Position numbers and translations under genes: made by a program. DNA of 53,757 nucleotides from Citreimonas salinaria. Lineage in GTDB: Bacteria; Pseudomonadota; Alphaproteobacteria; Rhodobacterales; Rhodobacteraceae. Location of the stretch: the NCBI RefSeq assembly GCF_900107235.1, contig NZ_FNPF01000020.1, positions 1 to 53,757 of the forward strand, read 5' to 3'. Of the stretch, positions 16,672-25,338 are shown one piece after another. A model generated the notes under the pieces. The model was not told the DNA's origin, made no database searches, and saw only the letters and a program-made list of their open reading frames with translations. Position 1 is the first letter of the stretch. Every line of letters starts with the position of its first letter.

Positions 16672-17526
16672 TCAGCTCCCCTCGTTCAGGATGTGGCGGT
16701 GGAAGCGCGACATCAGCAGCACGCCGAAGAACAGGCAGACCAGCCCCACCCCCGCGGCATAGGCCGGCGACAGGTAATTGCCCGCATAGGTCGGGTAGAC
16801 CCCCGTCCGCATCAGCCCCACCGCATGGATCAGCGGGTTGAACCACAGCACGTCCTGCACCGCGGGCGGCAGGTCGTCGTAGATGAAGAAGATCCCCGAG
16901 GCCAGGAACAGCGGCCGCGTCAGGATAGACCAGATCTGCATCCAGGCCGGGAACAGGCCGAACAGCGCGCAGTTCAGCACCCCGACCCCCAGCCCGGTCA
17001 GCGCCGCGATCGCCAGCGAGCCCAGCATCGGCCCCGGCACCAGCGTCACCCGTGCCTCGATCGCCAGCAGGATGCCCGCCCCCACCAGCACCGTGGCCAG
17101 AAGCTCGGTCAGCAGGTTCAGCGTGAACCGCGCCGCCACCGCGTCGACCCAAGTCACCGCCGGGTACATCAGCAGTGCGCGCGAGAAGTTCACGCTGCGC
17201 CCCACCGTCAGCGCCAGGCTCTGGTACAGCTGGAACGGCAGGAAGCCGGTGGCGTAGAACAGCAGGAAGGACTTGCCCACCGGCGGGTTGGCCATCAGCA
17301 GCGAAAAGCCCAGCGACAGGATCAGGATCGCGCCCACCGGCTCGAGCACCGCCCAGGCATAGCCGCCGGGCGAGCGGCCGTAGCGCGTCGCCATCTCGCG
17401 GATCATCAGCGCCGACACCGCGCGCAGCGTCGCGAAGCGGCGGTTCACGCCGTCCCGCGGGCCGGAGGCGGGGCGATCGTCGGGCAGGCCGGGCACGGGA
17501 TGCGCCGCGGCGTCGGGCGGGGTCAC
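16672..17526 (-). CDS. kpsM: ABC-2 type polysaccharide export permease (KpsM/Wzm-like)
   Basis: The 284-residue inner-membrane protein has about six hydrophobic helices after a cytosolic N-terminus (TLRAVSALMIREMATRYGRSPGGYAWAV..., the usual KpsM entry motif). The C-terminal half contains the conserved IFFIYDDLPPAVQDVLWFNPLIH. It is divergent from the KpsE/KpsT genes immediately to the right, and together they make the inner-membrane part of a group-2-type capsule exporter. About 80 bases between 17526 and 17610 must hold both promoters. Its 3' end converges on the GT2 gene, 43 bases away. Confidence 0.9.
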   Translation of the reverse strand: MTPPDAAAHPVPGLPDDRPASGPRDGVNRRFATLRAVSALMIREMATRYGRSPGGYAWAVLEPVGAILILSLGFSLLMANPPVGKSFLLFYATGFLPFQLYQSLALTVGRSVNFSRALLMYPAVTWVDAVAARFTLNLLTELLATVLVGAGILLAIEARVTLVPGPMLGSLAIAALTGLGVGVLNCALFGLFPAWMQIWSILTRPLFLASGIFFIYDDLPPAVQDVLWFNPLIHAVGLMRTGVYPTYAGNYLSPAYAAGVGLVCLFFGVLLMSRFHRHILNEGS

Positions 17527-17609
17527 GGCGGCGTGCTCCTTCGCTGGTCAAGACCTGCGCCAGTATGCTAGAGCGCAAGGAAAGTTGAAACGGGCTTTGC
17601 GGATCTGAC

Positions 17610-19034
17610 ATGAGCGAAGACGCGCAGGGCACGGCCGACCGGACGCAGCGAAACAGGCCCGCCGACGCGGCCGGCGAGGCGCCCCGGCGCACCCCGCGGA
17701 CGCCTGTGCAACAGCCCGCCCCGAAGCCCGCCCAAGCACCCGCACAGGACCAGGCCCGCCAGCCCGCCCAGAAGCCTGCACAGGGGCCCGCGCAGGCGCC
17801 GGTCCCGGCCGGCCTTTCGCCCGCGAAACAGGATCCTGGCCCCGCTCCTGCCCCGCCCCCCGCCGCGAACCCCGCGCCGCCCCAGGATCCGGCCCCCGTG
17901 CGCCCCACCGCCCGCCCCGCCCGCATGCGGCGGCGGCACTGGCGGCTGGTCGCGTCTTTCCAGGCGCTGGTGGGGCTGCCGCTGGCGGTGGTGATCTTCT
18001 ACCTCTGGGGCATGGCCAGCGACCAGTACGCCTCGGTCACCGGCTTCGCCATCCGGCAGGAGGAAGGCGGCAACCCGACGCAGTTCCTGGGCGGGCTGAC
18101 GCAGCTGACCGGCGTGCAGACCGGCTCGGACGGCGAGATCCTGTACGAGTTCATCCTGTCGCAAAGCCTGGTGCGCGAGATCCAGCGCACCGTGGGTCTG
18201 GTCGACCATTACAGCGCCCGCTTTCCCGCGGACCCGGTCTTCGCGCTGTGGCCCGATCCCTCGATCGAGGACCTGGAACGCTACTGGCGGCGGATCGTGC
18301 GCGTGTCCTACGACCCCGGCACGGGCCTGACCGAACTGCGCGTGCTGGCCTTCGACCCCGAAAAGGCCCGGTCGATCGCGCAGGCCATCGTCGGCGAAAG
18401 CCAGGACATGATCAACGCGCTGAACGAACGCGCCCGCGAGGACGCGATGCGCTATGCGCGCGCCGACCTGGAACAGGCCGTCGAGCGGCTGAAATCGGCG
18501 CGCGAGGCGCTGACCGCGTTCCGCACCCGCACCCAGATCGTCGACCCCGAGGCCGACATCCAGGGCCGCATGGGGGTGATGAACAACCTGCAGCAAAGCC
18601 TGGCCGAGGCGCTGATCGAATACGACCTGATCCGCGAGACCACCAACGCCAGCGATCCGCGCGTCAGCCAGGCCCGCCGGCGCATCGACGTGATCCGCGA
18701 ACGCATCGCCGAGGAACGCGACGCCTTCGCCTCGGTCCCCGAGACGGGCGCCGAGGGGCAGGATTATCCCAGCCTGATCGCCGAGTACGAGGGCCTGGTG
18801 GTCGACCGCGAATTCGCCGAGGAAAGCTATCGCGCGGCGCTGGCCGGACTGGACGTGGCGCGCGCGCAGGCGCAGCGGCAAAGCCGCTATCTCGCCACCT
18901 ATGTCGAGCCGACGCTGGCCGAGGAAAGCGCCTTTCCCCGCCGCTTCACCCTGGCCGGGCTGACCGGACTGCTGCTGCTGCTGACTTGGGCGGTGCTGGC
19001 GCTGGTCTACTACGCGGTCCGCGACCGCGCCTGA
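17610..19034 (+). CDS. kpsE: Capsule export inner-membrane co-polymerase (KpsE-like)
   Basis: The 474-residue protein has a long Pro/Ala/Gln-rich cytosolic N-terminus (about residues 1-105) and a membrane segment LVGLPLAVVIFYLWGMAS (about 120-137). A periplasmic part follows, with the KpsE/PCP-3 features SDQYASVTGFAIRQEEGG, LYEFILSQSLVREI and a coiled coil about residues 280-420. A second membrane helix near the C-terminus (LTGLLLLLTWAVLALVYYAV) closes it. It spans the periplasm to link the ABC transporter with the outer-membrane exporter. The proline-rich N-terminal extension is longer than usual. Confidence 0.85.
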   Translation: MSEDAQGTADRTQRNRPADAAGEAPRRTPRTPVQQPAPKPAQAPAQDQARQPAQKPAQGPAQAPVPAGLSPAKQDPGPAPAPPPAANPAPPQDPAPVRPTARPARMRRRHWRLVASFQALVGLPLAVVIFYLWGMASDQYASVTGFAIRQEEGGNPTQFLGGLTQLTGVQTGSDGEILYEFILSQSLVREIQRTVGLVDHYSARFPADPVFALWPDPSIEDLERYWRRIVRVSYDPGTGLTELRVLAFDPEKARSIAQAIVGESQDMINALNERAREDAMRYARADLEQAVERLKSAREALTAFRTRTQIVDPEADIQGRMGVMNNLQQSLAEALIEYDLIRETTNASDPRVSQARRRIDVIRERIAEERDAFASVPETGAEGQDYPSLIAEYEGLVVDREFAEESYRAALAGLDVARAQAQRQSRYLATYVEPTLAEESAFPRRFTLAGLTGLLLLLTWAVLALVYYAVRDRA

Positions 19035-19045
19035 GGCCCGAAGCG

Positions 19046-19759
19046 ATGCGCCCGCTCGAATCCGCCCCCCCTGCCCCGCCGCTTCGCCCCGCCGGCGCGA
19101 CGATCCGGTTCCAGAACCTCACCAAGAGCTTTCCCGTGCGCGGCGAGCGCAAGGTGGTGATCGACGACCTGACCATGACGCTGCCGGCGGGGCGGTCGCT
19201 GGGCCTGCTGGGGCGCAACGGCGCGGGCAAGTCGACGCTGCTGCAGCTGGTCGCGGGCACCCTGCGGCCCGATTCCGGCCGGGTGATGCTGCGGGGCTCG
19301 ATCTCGTGGCCGGTGGGCTTCGGCGGCTCGTTCCATCCCGATCTCAGCGGCGCGCAGAACGTCCGCTTCGTGGCGCGGGTCTACGGCGTCGACACCGACG
19401 AGCTGGTGGCCTTCGTCGAGGATTTCGCCGAGATCGGCGCGCATTTCCACATGCCGGTGCGCAGCTACTCGGCGGGCATGCGCTCGCGCCTGGCCTTCGG
19501 GACCTCGATGGGCATCCGCTTCGACACCTATCTGGTCGACGAGGTCACGTCGGTGGGCGACGCGGTCTTCCGGGCCAAGTCGCGCACGGTGTTCCAGCGC
19601 CGGATGGAGCAGAGCAGCGCCATCCTGGTCAGCCACGACATGGCGCAGATGCGCGAGTTCTGCGACGCGGGCATCGTGCTGTCGGGCGGCCGGCTGGAAT
19701 ATTTCGACGACATCGAATCCGCCATCGCCCGGCATTACGAGCTGGTCGGCGGGCGCTGA
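19046..19759 (+). CDS. kpsT: ABC transporter ATP-binding protein for polysaccharide export (KpsT-like)
   Basis: The 237-residue ATPase has Walker A GLLGRNGAGKSTLL, signature-region SYSAGMRSRLAFG and Walker B TYLVDEVTSVGD, the last being the KpsT-type form of the motif. A switch histidine is in ILVSHDMAQMREF. It powers the KpsM channel. The ATG at 19046 lies 11 bases after the kpsE stop, and the long upstream reading in the same frame is not coding. No KpsD, KpsC or KpsS homologue is in the window. The 133 bases after it contain no gene I can support. Confidence 0.93.
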   Translation: MRPLESAPPAPPLRPAGATIRFQNLTKSFPVRGERKVVIDDLTMTLPAGRSLGLLGRNGAGKSTLLQLVAGTLRPDSGRVMLRGSISWPVGFGGSFHPDLSGAQNVRFVARVYGVDTDELVAFVEDFAEIGAHFHMPVRSYSAGMRSRLAFGTSMGIRFDTYLVDEVTSVGDAVFRAKSRTVFQRRMEQSSAILVSHDMAQMREFCDAGIVLSGGRLEYFDDIESAIARHYELVGGR

Positions 19760-19892
19760 ACGGCCCCGCGCCGGGGGTTCCCCGGCGCGCAGCCCGGTCG
19801 CGCAGACGTGGGGGCGCGCCGGTTGCGCCGCCCTGCCCGGTCGCGGATAAGCGCACAGCCCGCCCGCCGCCACGCCGCCCTACGAGAGCCCG

Positions 19893-20618
19893 ATGCCCAA
19901 CCGCCGTTTCCTGATCCTCGGCCAGCCGCGCAGCGGCTCGACATACCTCATGACGCTGCTCGATTCGCATCGCGCGATCGCCTGTTCGGGCGAGCAGTTC
20001 AATCCCTACGCCATCGTCGGCACGACCGGGCGCAGCAGCCGCCCGGCCGACCTGCTGGAGCGCGACCGCGACCCGGTGGGCTTCCTGCGCCGCTTCTTCG
20101 ACGAGGCCGAGGCCGCCGAGGTCGACCGCGTGGGCTTCAAGTTCATGATCGGCCACGACGCCCGCGTGCTGGCCGCCCTGCCCGAGATGACCGACCTGAC
20201 CCTGATCCATGTCTGGCGCGAGAACCGGCTGGCGCAGGTCTCGTCGTTCCTCAAGGCGGTGGAAACCCGCCGCTGGACCCAGAACCGCGAGGACGGGGAC
20301 CTGGCGCGCAAGGTCGCGGTCGGGCCGCGCCGGGTCTACCACCAGTGGCACGAATTCGAGACCCGCGAACTGCTGTTCCGGTCCTGGTTCGACGCCCTGC
20401 CCCATCGCCGGATCTCGCTGGAATACCGCGAACTCTTCGCCCCGGACTTCCCCGCGCGGATCTGCGACTTCCTGCAGGTGGCGCCCGATCCGGCCATGCG
20501 CAGCCCGCTGGTCAAGCAGGGCGCGAACCGCATCCTCGACCGGTTCGAGGAACCCGGCCCCGTCGTCGACTACATGCGCGCGCTGGGGTTCGAACGCTGG
20601 CTCGGTCCCGAACTCTGA
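19893..20618 (+). CDS. Sulfotransferase (Stf0/PAPS-dependent type)
   Basis: The 241-residue cytosolic enzyme has the PAPS 5'-phosphosulfate loop FLILGQPRSGSTYLMTLLDSH at the N-terminus. The second PAPS-binding region is around LIHVWRENRLAQVSSFLKA. GFKFMIGHDARVL and ISLEYRELF fit sulfotransferase folds. It probably sulfates a capsule sugar. The next gene starts two bases after its stop, so the two are co-translated. Confidence 0.85.
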   Translation: MPNRRFLILGQPRSGSTYLMTLLDSHRAIACSGEQFNPYAIVGTTGRSSRPADLLERDRDPVGFLRRFFDEAEAAEVDRVGFKFMIGHDARVLAALPEMTDLTLIHVWRENRLAQVSSFLKAVETRRWTQNREDGDLARKVAVGPRRVYHQWHEFETRELLFRSWFDALPHRRISLEYRELFAPDFPARICDFLQVAPDPAMRSPLVKQGANRILDRFEEPGPVVDYMRALGFERWLGPEL

Positions 20619-20619
20619 C

Positions 20620-22065
20620 ATGCGGGTGCTGTTCTACAACTGGGTCGATTACCGCGACCCGCAGGGCCGCGGCGGCGGCGTGGCGGTCTACCAGCGCAAC
20701 CTGATCGCCGCGCTTTCGCAGCGAAACGACGTCGAGACGGGGTTCTTCTGCGCTGGCCTCGCCCACGACCTCGCGCCGCGCGCGCCCCGCTGGGCCGCGA
20801 TGGGGGCCGACCGGCCCCGCCACTGGGAGATCGTGAACTCGGCCGCGCTGGCGCCCGCGCAGCACGGCTTCGGGCAGGCCGCGCAGGTCTCGGACCCGGA
20901 GACCGAGGCGGCGGTCTGCGACCTGGTGGCGGCGACGGGGCCGTGGGACGTGCTGCATCTCGACAATCTCGAGGGCCTGCCGGCGGGCGTGCTGGCCGCG
21001 CTGAAGGCGCGCTTTCCCAGCCTGCGCATCGTCTACGTGATGCACAACTACTACCCGATCTGCCCGCAGGTGAACCTGTGGCACCGCGAGGCCCGGACCT
21101 GCCCCGGCTTCGACGCCGGGCGGGCCTGCGCGACCTGCCTGCCCGTGCGCCCCGAAACGCGGCTGCTGCGGCTGTCGCACGCGCTGTCCTGGCGGCTGGC
21201 CCGCGCCGGGCTGCGCCCCGGCGGACGGGCCTGGAAGGCGGGCTTCGGCACCCTGCGGCTGGGCGCCCGCAGGCTGCGGGCCCTGCGCGCACGGCGCGCG
21301 CCGGCGCAGGCCATCCCCGCCCCCGTCGACGGCGCCCCGTTCGCCGCGCGCCGCGCCGCCATGCTCGAGGCGGTGAACACGCAGTGCGACGCGGTGCTGT
21401 GCGTGTCCGACGCGGTGCGGCGGCTGGCGGTGGATTATGGCGTCGATCCCGCGCGCACCCACGTGGCCCGCATCGGCACCGCCGAGGCCGCCGCCTTCGC
21501 CCGGACCGCGCCGCGGCCGGTGCCGCGCAGCCCCGACGCCCCGCTGGTGCTGGGCTACCTCGGCTACATGCGCCGCGACAAGGGATTCTACTTCCTGCTC
21601 GACGCGCTCGAGGCGCTGCCAGACGCGCAGGCCGCCCGTATCGGGCTGATGGTGGCGGCAAAGGGCATCGATGCCGCCACCGCCGCCCGGCTGGACCGGC
21701 TGAAGGCGCGGCTGGCGGGGCTGACCCTGCACGACGGCTATCGCCACGCCGATCTCGACCGGCTGCTGGCGGACGTCGACGTGGGCGTGGTCCCGGTGCT
21801 GTGGCACGACAACCTGCCGCAGGTCGCGATCGAGATGCATGCCCGGCACGTCCCGCTGCTGTGCTCGGACCGGGGCGGCGCGCAGGAGCTGGGCAACGCC
21901 CCCACCATGGTCTTTCCCGCCGGCGACGCGGGCGCGTTCCACGACCGGCTGCGCGCCATCCTCGAGGGCCGGGTGGACTTTGCCCGTTACTGGCAAGGCG
22001 CCCGCCCGCCGATGGACATGGCCCGCCACGTGGAGACGCTGCTCGGGCATTACCGCCCGGGCTGA
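20620..22065 (+). CDS. GT4-family glycosyltransferase
   Basis: The 481-residue GT-B enzyme has N-terminal MRVLFYNWVDYRDPQGRGGGVAVYQRNLIAAL, a typical GT4 entry with a glycine-rich acceptor loop. A cysteine-containing insert (CPQVNLWHREARTCPGFDAG...CATC) is found in some GT4 proteins. The C-terminal donor half has VLGYLGYMRRDKGFYFLLDAL and VPVLWHDNLPQVAIEMHARHVPLLCSD, where the usual E-x7-E is modified around the Glu of IEMHA. The start at 20620 is two bases after the sulfotransferase stop. It converges on parB 88 bases away. Confidence 0.85.
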   Translation: MRVLFYNWVDYRDPQGRGGGVAVYQRNLIAALSQRNDVETGFFCAGLAHDLAPRAPRWAAMGADRPRHWEIVNSAALAPAQHGFGQAAQVSDPETEAAVCDLVAATGPWDVLHLDNLEGLPAGVLAALKARFPSLRIVYVMHNYYPICPQVNLWHREARTCPGFDAGRACATCLPVRPETRLLRLSHALSWRLARAGLRPGGRAWKAGFGTLRLGARRLRALRARRAPAQAIPAPVDGAPFAARRAAMLEAVNTQCDAVLCVSDAVRRLAVDYGVDPARTHVARIGTAEAAAFARTAPRPVPRSPDAPLVLGYLGYMRRDKGFYFLLDALEALPDAQAARIGLMVAAKGIDAATAARLDRLKARLAGLTLHDGYRHADLDRLLADVDVGVVPVLWHDNLPQVAIEMHARHVPLLCSDRGGAQELGNAPTMVFPAGDAGAFHDRLRAILEGRVDFARYWQGARPPMDMARHVETLLGHYRPG

Positions 22066-22152
22066 GCCCGTTTCGCGGCGAACGCCCCCCGCTCGGGGAT
22101 CCCGCAGGCCGGCCCCTTCTGGTTGAAGACCGCCCGGGGAAACCCGCAGTCC

Positions 22153-23178
22153 CTACTGCCCCCGCAGCCAGGCCACCAGCCGGGCCTTGAGCGTGGCATC
22201 CACGCGGTTGCCTTCCAGCACCAGCCGTCCCTCGGAATCCTCGTGCAGCGCGATGCCGGTCACCACGTTGATCGCGCGCCGCGGCGTCGCCGCCGGTTCG
22301 GGGACGGGCTCGGGTGTCCGCTCCACCTTCGCGGCAGCCTTGGACGCGGGCGCAGCCGATGCGGCGCGCAGGGCGTTGTCCAGCACGGCGGTCTCGGCCT
22401 CGGGGGTGTCGGGCGCGGCCGTTCGCAGCGCGTCCCGCACGCGGTCGGCCAGCCCGTCATCCTCGGCCAGCGCGCGCGACAGGGCCAGCCCCTGCCGTTC
22501 GCTCAGAGCGTGGGGAAAGCGCAGCACGCCGTCGAAGGCGCGCACCAGCGGCAGGAACGAGCCGATCTTCGACCGTTTCGCCCGGCTGGCCGCGTCGAAC
22601 AGCGTCTGCAGGCCCTCGCGGTCGCTGTCGAACACGCCCTGCTCGACCGCCTTGGCGACGATGCGCGCGCGCTCGAAATAGCTCAGGCCCACGCGGATCT
22701 CGTTTTCCTCGACCATCGCCACGTAGGCGTCGGCGCGCTCGGCCGGGCGGCGGATCAGGCCCAGCACCTGCGCGAAACGCTCCTCGCCGGTGCGGGCGTG
22801 CAGCGCCGCCAGCGCCTTGATGCGCCGCCAGCCCGAGATCAGCCCGTAGCGCCCGGCGCCGAGGTCGGCCAATTCCACCGGCGTCTGCTGGCCGCGCGCC
22901 GCGATCGAGCGTTCCAGCGCGGCCATGTCCTCGTCGTCGGCCACCACGCGGTCGCGCACCAGGTGGTCGAGCTGCACGGCGCCCAGCGGCACGCGCACCA
23001 CCATGCGGCCTTCCTCGCGCGCCTCGGACAGGGTGCGGGCCATCTCCTCGACGGCGGCGGTGGCGGATGTCTCGCGCGCCACCTCGGCGATCGGGGCGCG
23101 CATCGGCGTGGGCGTGCGGGCGGGGTCGCCGCCCAGGAAGGCGGGGTTGGCGGGGGTCAGGCGGCGACGCTTGGCCAT
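22153..23178 (-). CDS. parB: Plasmid partition protein ParB
   Basis: The 341-residue DNA-binding CTPase-type ParB has the N-terminal ParB/Spo0J box region (VRVPLGAVQLDHLVRDRV...ALERSIAARGQQTPVELADLG...YGLISGWRRIKALAAL). A variant of the GENxxR motif follows (MVEENEIRVGLSYFERARI), then a helix-turn-helix region (KRSKIGSFLPLV). The ATG at 23178 has GGAGG seven bases upstream; a longer reading to 23430 is noncoding. It is downstream of parA, with two palindromes in the 223-bp gap that are likely its centromere. Confidence 0.9.
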   Translation of the reverse strand: MAKRRRLTPANPAFLGGDPARTPTPMRAPIAEVARETSATAAVEEMARTLSEAREEGRMVVRVPLGAVQLDHLVRDRVVADDEDMAALERSIAARGQQTPVELADLGAGRYGLISGWRRIKALAALHARTGEERFAQVLGLIRRPAERADAYVAMVEENEIRVGLSYFERARIVAKAVEQGVFDSDREGLQTLFDAASRAKRSKIGSFLPLVRAFDGVLRFPHALSERQGLALSRALAEDDGLADRVRDALRTAAPDTPEAETAVLDNALRAASAAPASKAAAKVERTPEPVPEPAATPRRAINVVTGIALHEDSEGRLVLEGNRVDATLKARLVAWLRGQ

Positions 23179-23292
23179 GGGGTACCTCCGGTTGCGGGTC
23201 TGGACGGGCGGCAGGAAAGGGCAGGGGGCCTGACAAAGGGTAAGCCCACCGCGCGGCGCCCCTGGCCGGCTTCGGGCCGCGCCCCGCGAACC

Positions 23293-23368
23293 GTTTCGCA
23301 CGCGAAACAATGGGGCCGATCCGGACCTTTTTCGCGGCCCGCGGCGCCAGACGTTTCGCACGCGAAAC
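23293..23368. promoter_or_regulatory. Two parS-like palindromes between parA and parB
   Basis: GTTTCGCACGCGAAAC occurs at 23293-23308 and identically at 23353-23368. Each has 7-bp arms around a 2-base centre, and they are exactly 60 bp apart. Both are followed about 20-25 bases later by CTTTTTCGC, so the whole unit is repeated. The arms resemble the universal chromosomal parS (TGTTTCACGTGAAACA) with one extra base pair per arm. Their position in the par operon supports a centromere or ParB-binding role. Confidence 0.7.
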
Positions 23369-23401
23369 ATTGCGTCCGGATCGGATCTTTTTCGCAGGAT
23401 C

Positions 23402-24925
23402 TCATTGCGCGGCAGCCCCGGGTGCCGCACCTTCCGCCTCGATCTCGGCCGCCTCGGCCTCGTCGCGGCGCCAGGCGCCCAGGATCAGCGATTTCACCGC
23501 GGCCCAGGTCTCGTCGAAGGTCTCGCGGCCGCGGGCATAGGTCTCGCGGTTGAAATCGCGGTAATCGGCCTCGTAGATGCCCTGCACCTGCTCGCCCGCC
23601 TGCCCGATCAACGCGGTGAAGCCCTGCCGGTGCGGCGACAGCGTGGGGCCGAGATAGGACTGCATCAGCGCCGCGAGCTCGGCCTGCTGGCCGCCGTCGT
23701 AGCGGGTGATCAGCGCGCGTACCGCGTCCCATTGAAAGGCTAGCCCCTCGCGGCCCAGGGCGCGCGCGGTCATGGTCTCGGCCTCCTCGATCGAGCCGAA
23801 GGTGGCGTGCAGCATGTCGAAGAACCGGCCCGTCGAGTCGAACTCGAGGAAGGACGCCCCCAGCGGCACCAGCAGGATGTCGGCCGCCGCCAGCCCGTTG
23901 ATCGTGAGGTAGCCCAGGGCCGGGGGCGTATCGAGGAACACCAGGTCGTAGTCCCGCAGCACCCCGTCGGCCGACAGCGAGTCGGTCAGCGCGTCCCACA
24001 GCTTCCAGCCGCGGCCCTGCATCCGCCAGACCGGGATCTGGAATTCCGCCCAGTAGAGGTTCAGCTGCGCGCCGATCAGGTCGATGTTGGGCCAGTGCGT
24101 CTTCTGGATCAGCTGGTTGGCGGTGACGTCCAGCGCCTCGGACAGCGTGTCGTCGAGCGGCTGGGGATTTTCGCCGCGGTCCATCCGGCGCTGGTTCTCG
24201 GCCTGCAGGTGGCGGGCGTGGTGGCGCGCCAGCAACGGGAAGACCGTCTGCCATTCGTCCGCCACCTGCCCGCCGAAGATCGAGGTCATGGACCCTTGGG
24301 AATCCAGGTCGATCACTAGCACCTTGTAGCCGTCGAGCGCGGCCGACATCGCCAGGTGCGCGGCCGTGCTGGTCTTGCCCACGCCGCCCTTGAAGTTCGC
24401 CACCGCCACCATCTTGGCGGGCAGCCCCTTGGGCCGGTAGGGCAGGTAGCTTTTCGCCTTGGACCCTTCGGCGCCGAAATGCGCGCGCAGGCGCAGCACC
24501 TCGTCGAGCGTGAACCACTTGGCCCCGCCCTCGGTTTCGGACCGGCCCTGCGGCAGGTCGGGGTTCTGCTTCATCACGCGGCGGAAATGGCCCGGCGCGA
24601 CCGGGATCAGGTAGCGCGTGATCTCCCAGGTCGAGAACATCCGCAGCCGCCGCCCACCGTCCTCGGCCATGCCGCGGCTGGCCAGGTCGTCGCGTCCCGC
24701 CGCGCAGGCCCGGGCGATCGCCGCGAAATCATCCGTGGCGCAGGGCTTGCCCAGGGCGCGCGCCGCCATGTCGGGGTCGAGCGCCAGGTAGGGCGGGGCG
24801 GCCTGATCGGACCTGCGCTCCGCTTTCTGTGCGATTTTCGGCACGGCTTTCGAGGCGGTCTTCTGCCCGGTCCTCGCACTGGCCTTCGCATGGCCCCGCG
24901 GGCCCGTTCCGGTGTCGGTCTTCAT
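23402..24925 (-). CDS. parA: Plasmid partition ATPase ParA (type Ia, with N-terminal winged helix)
   Basis: The 507-residue P-loop ATPase moves plasmid copies. The deviant Walker A is VANFKGGVGKTSTAAHLA and the second motif is VLVIDLDSQGSMTSIF. FLDTPPALGYLTINGLAAAD follows. A MerR-like DNA-binding region precedes it (FSTWEITRYLIPVAPGHFRR...WFTLDEVLRLRAHFG), as in autoregulating type Ia ParA. The first about 45 residues are Lys/Ala/Thr-rich and low in complexity. The ATG at 24925 has AAAGGGG upstream and is preferred over 24958. It is divergent from repA. Confidence 0.92.
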   Translation of the reverse strand: MKTDTGTGPRGHAKASARTGQKTASKAVPKIAQKAERRSDQAAPPYLALDPDMAARALGKPCATDDFAAIARACAAGRDDLASRGMAEDGGRRLRMFSTWEITRYLIPVAPGHFRRVMKQNPDLPQGRSETEGGAKWFTLDEVLRLRAHFGAEGSKAKSYLPYRPKGLPAKMVAVANFKGGVGKTSTAAHLAMSAALDGYKVLVIDLDSQGSMTSIFGGQVADEWQTVFPLLARHHARHLQAENQRRMDRGENPQPLDDTLSEALDVTANQLIQKTHWPNIDLIGAQLNLYWAEFQIPVWRMQGRGWKLWDALTDSLSADGVLRDYDLVFLDTPPALGYLTINGLAAADILLVPLGASFLEFDSTGRFFDMLHATFGSIEEAETMTARALGREGLAFQWDAVRALITRYDGGQQAELAALMQSYLGPTLSPHRQGFTALIGQAGEQVQGIYEADYRDFNRETYARGRETFDETWAAVKSLILGAWRRDEAEAAEIEAEGAAPGAAAQ

Positions 24926-25153
24926 GCCAGCCCCTTTCGCAGCCTTGCGCCGCGCCATGCCCGATGTTGTGCGCTTCGTTCCGAAGGATGCATGGAATGT
25001 GCGCGTTTTTTTCCAGGGTAGCACGAAACCGCGAACATGGAAGCGTTTTGCGAACACTCCGGGTTTTTCCCTGCAGGATTCGGCCTCTGGCAGGGCCGGA
25101 TCGCCTGCGGAATCGGGACCATCGGGGGCGGCCGGGGCGCATCCGGCCCCGCT

Positions 25154-25186
25154 GCATAGTTATTTGTTGTTAGATTTATAGTTACG
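25154..25186. other. AT-rich segment of the plasmid origin
   Basis: A run dominated by A and T (TAGTTATTTGTTGTTAGATT, then TATAGTTAC) is isolated in otherwise GC-rich sequence, 64 bases before three tandem iterons. It contains the direct repeats TAGTTAT and TAGTTAC. This is the expected DNA unwinding element. Confidence 0.6.
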
Positions 25187-25249
25187 GGGTCAGGGCGTTG
25201 CGGGTAAAGGGCTGATTGCGCTGCGACTTCAGCGCCCTGCCGGGATCCG

Positions 25250-25315
25250 GGCGACTCTGATCCCACGTTGCGGCGACTCCGATCCCACGGACAGGCGATT
25301 CCGATCCGCCGTTGC
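25250..25315 (+). repeat. Three tandem 22-bp iterons of the replication origin
   Basis: Directly abutting units at 25250-25271, 25272-25293 and 25294-25315 share the pattern GGCGAYTCYGATCCSMCGKW. The first and third both end in GTTGC. They lie immediately upstream of repA and next to an AT-rich segment and a DnaA-box-like site, the classical arrangement for initiator-bound iterons that also control copy number. Confidence 0.8.
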
Positions 25316-25328
25316 GGCATGGACGCGG

Positions 25329-25338
25329 GTTGTGGACA
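25329..25338. promoter_or_regulatory. DnaA-box-like site overlapping the repA start
   Basis: TTGTGGACAA (complement TTGTCCACAA) differs from the consensus TTATCCACA by a base or two. It follows the iterons by 13 bases and includes the GTG that begins the longest repA reading. Confidence 0.5.
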
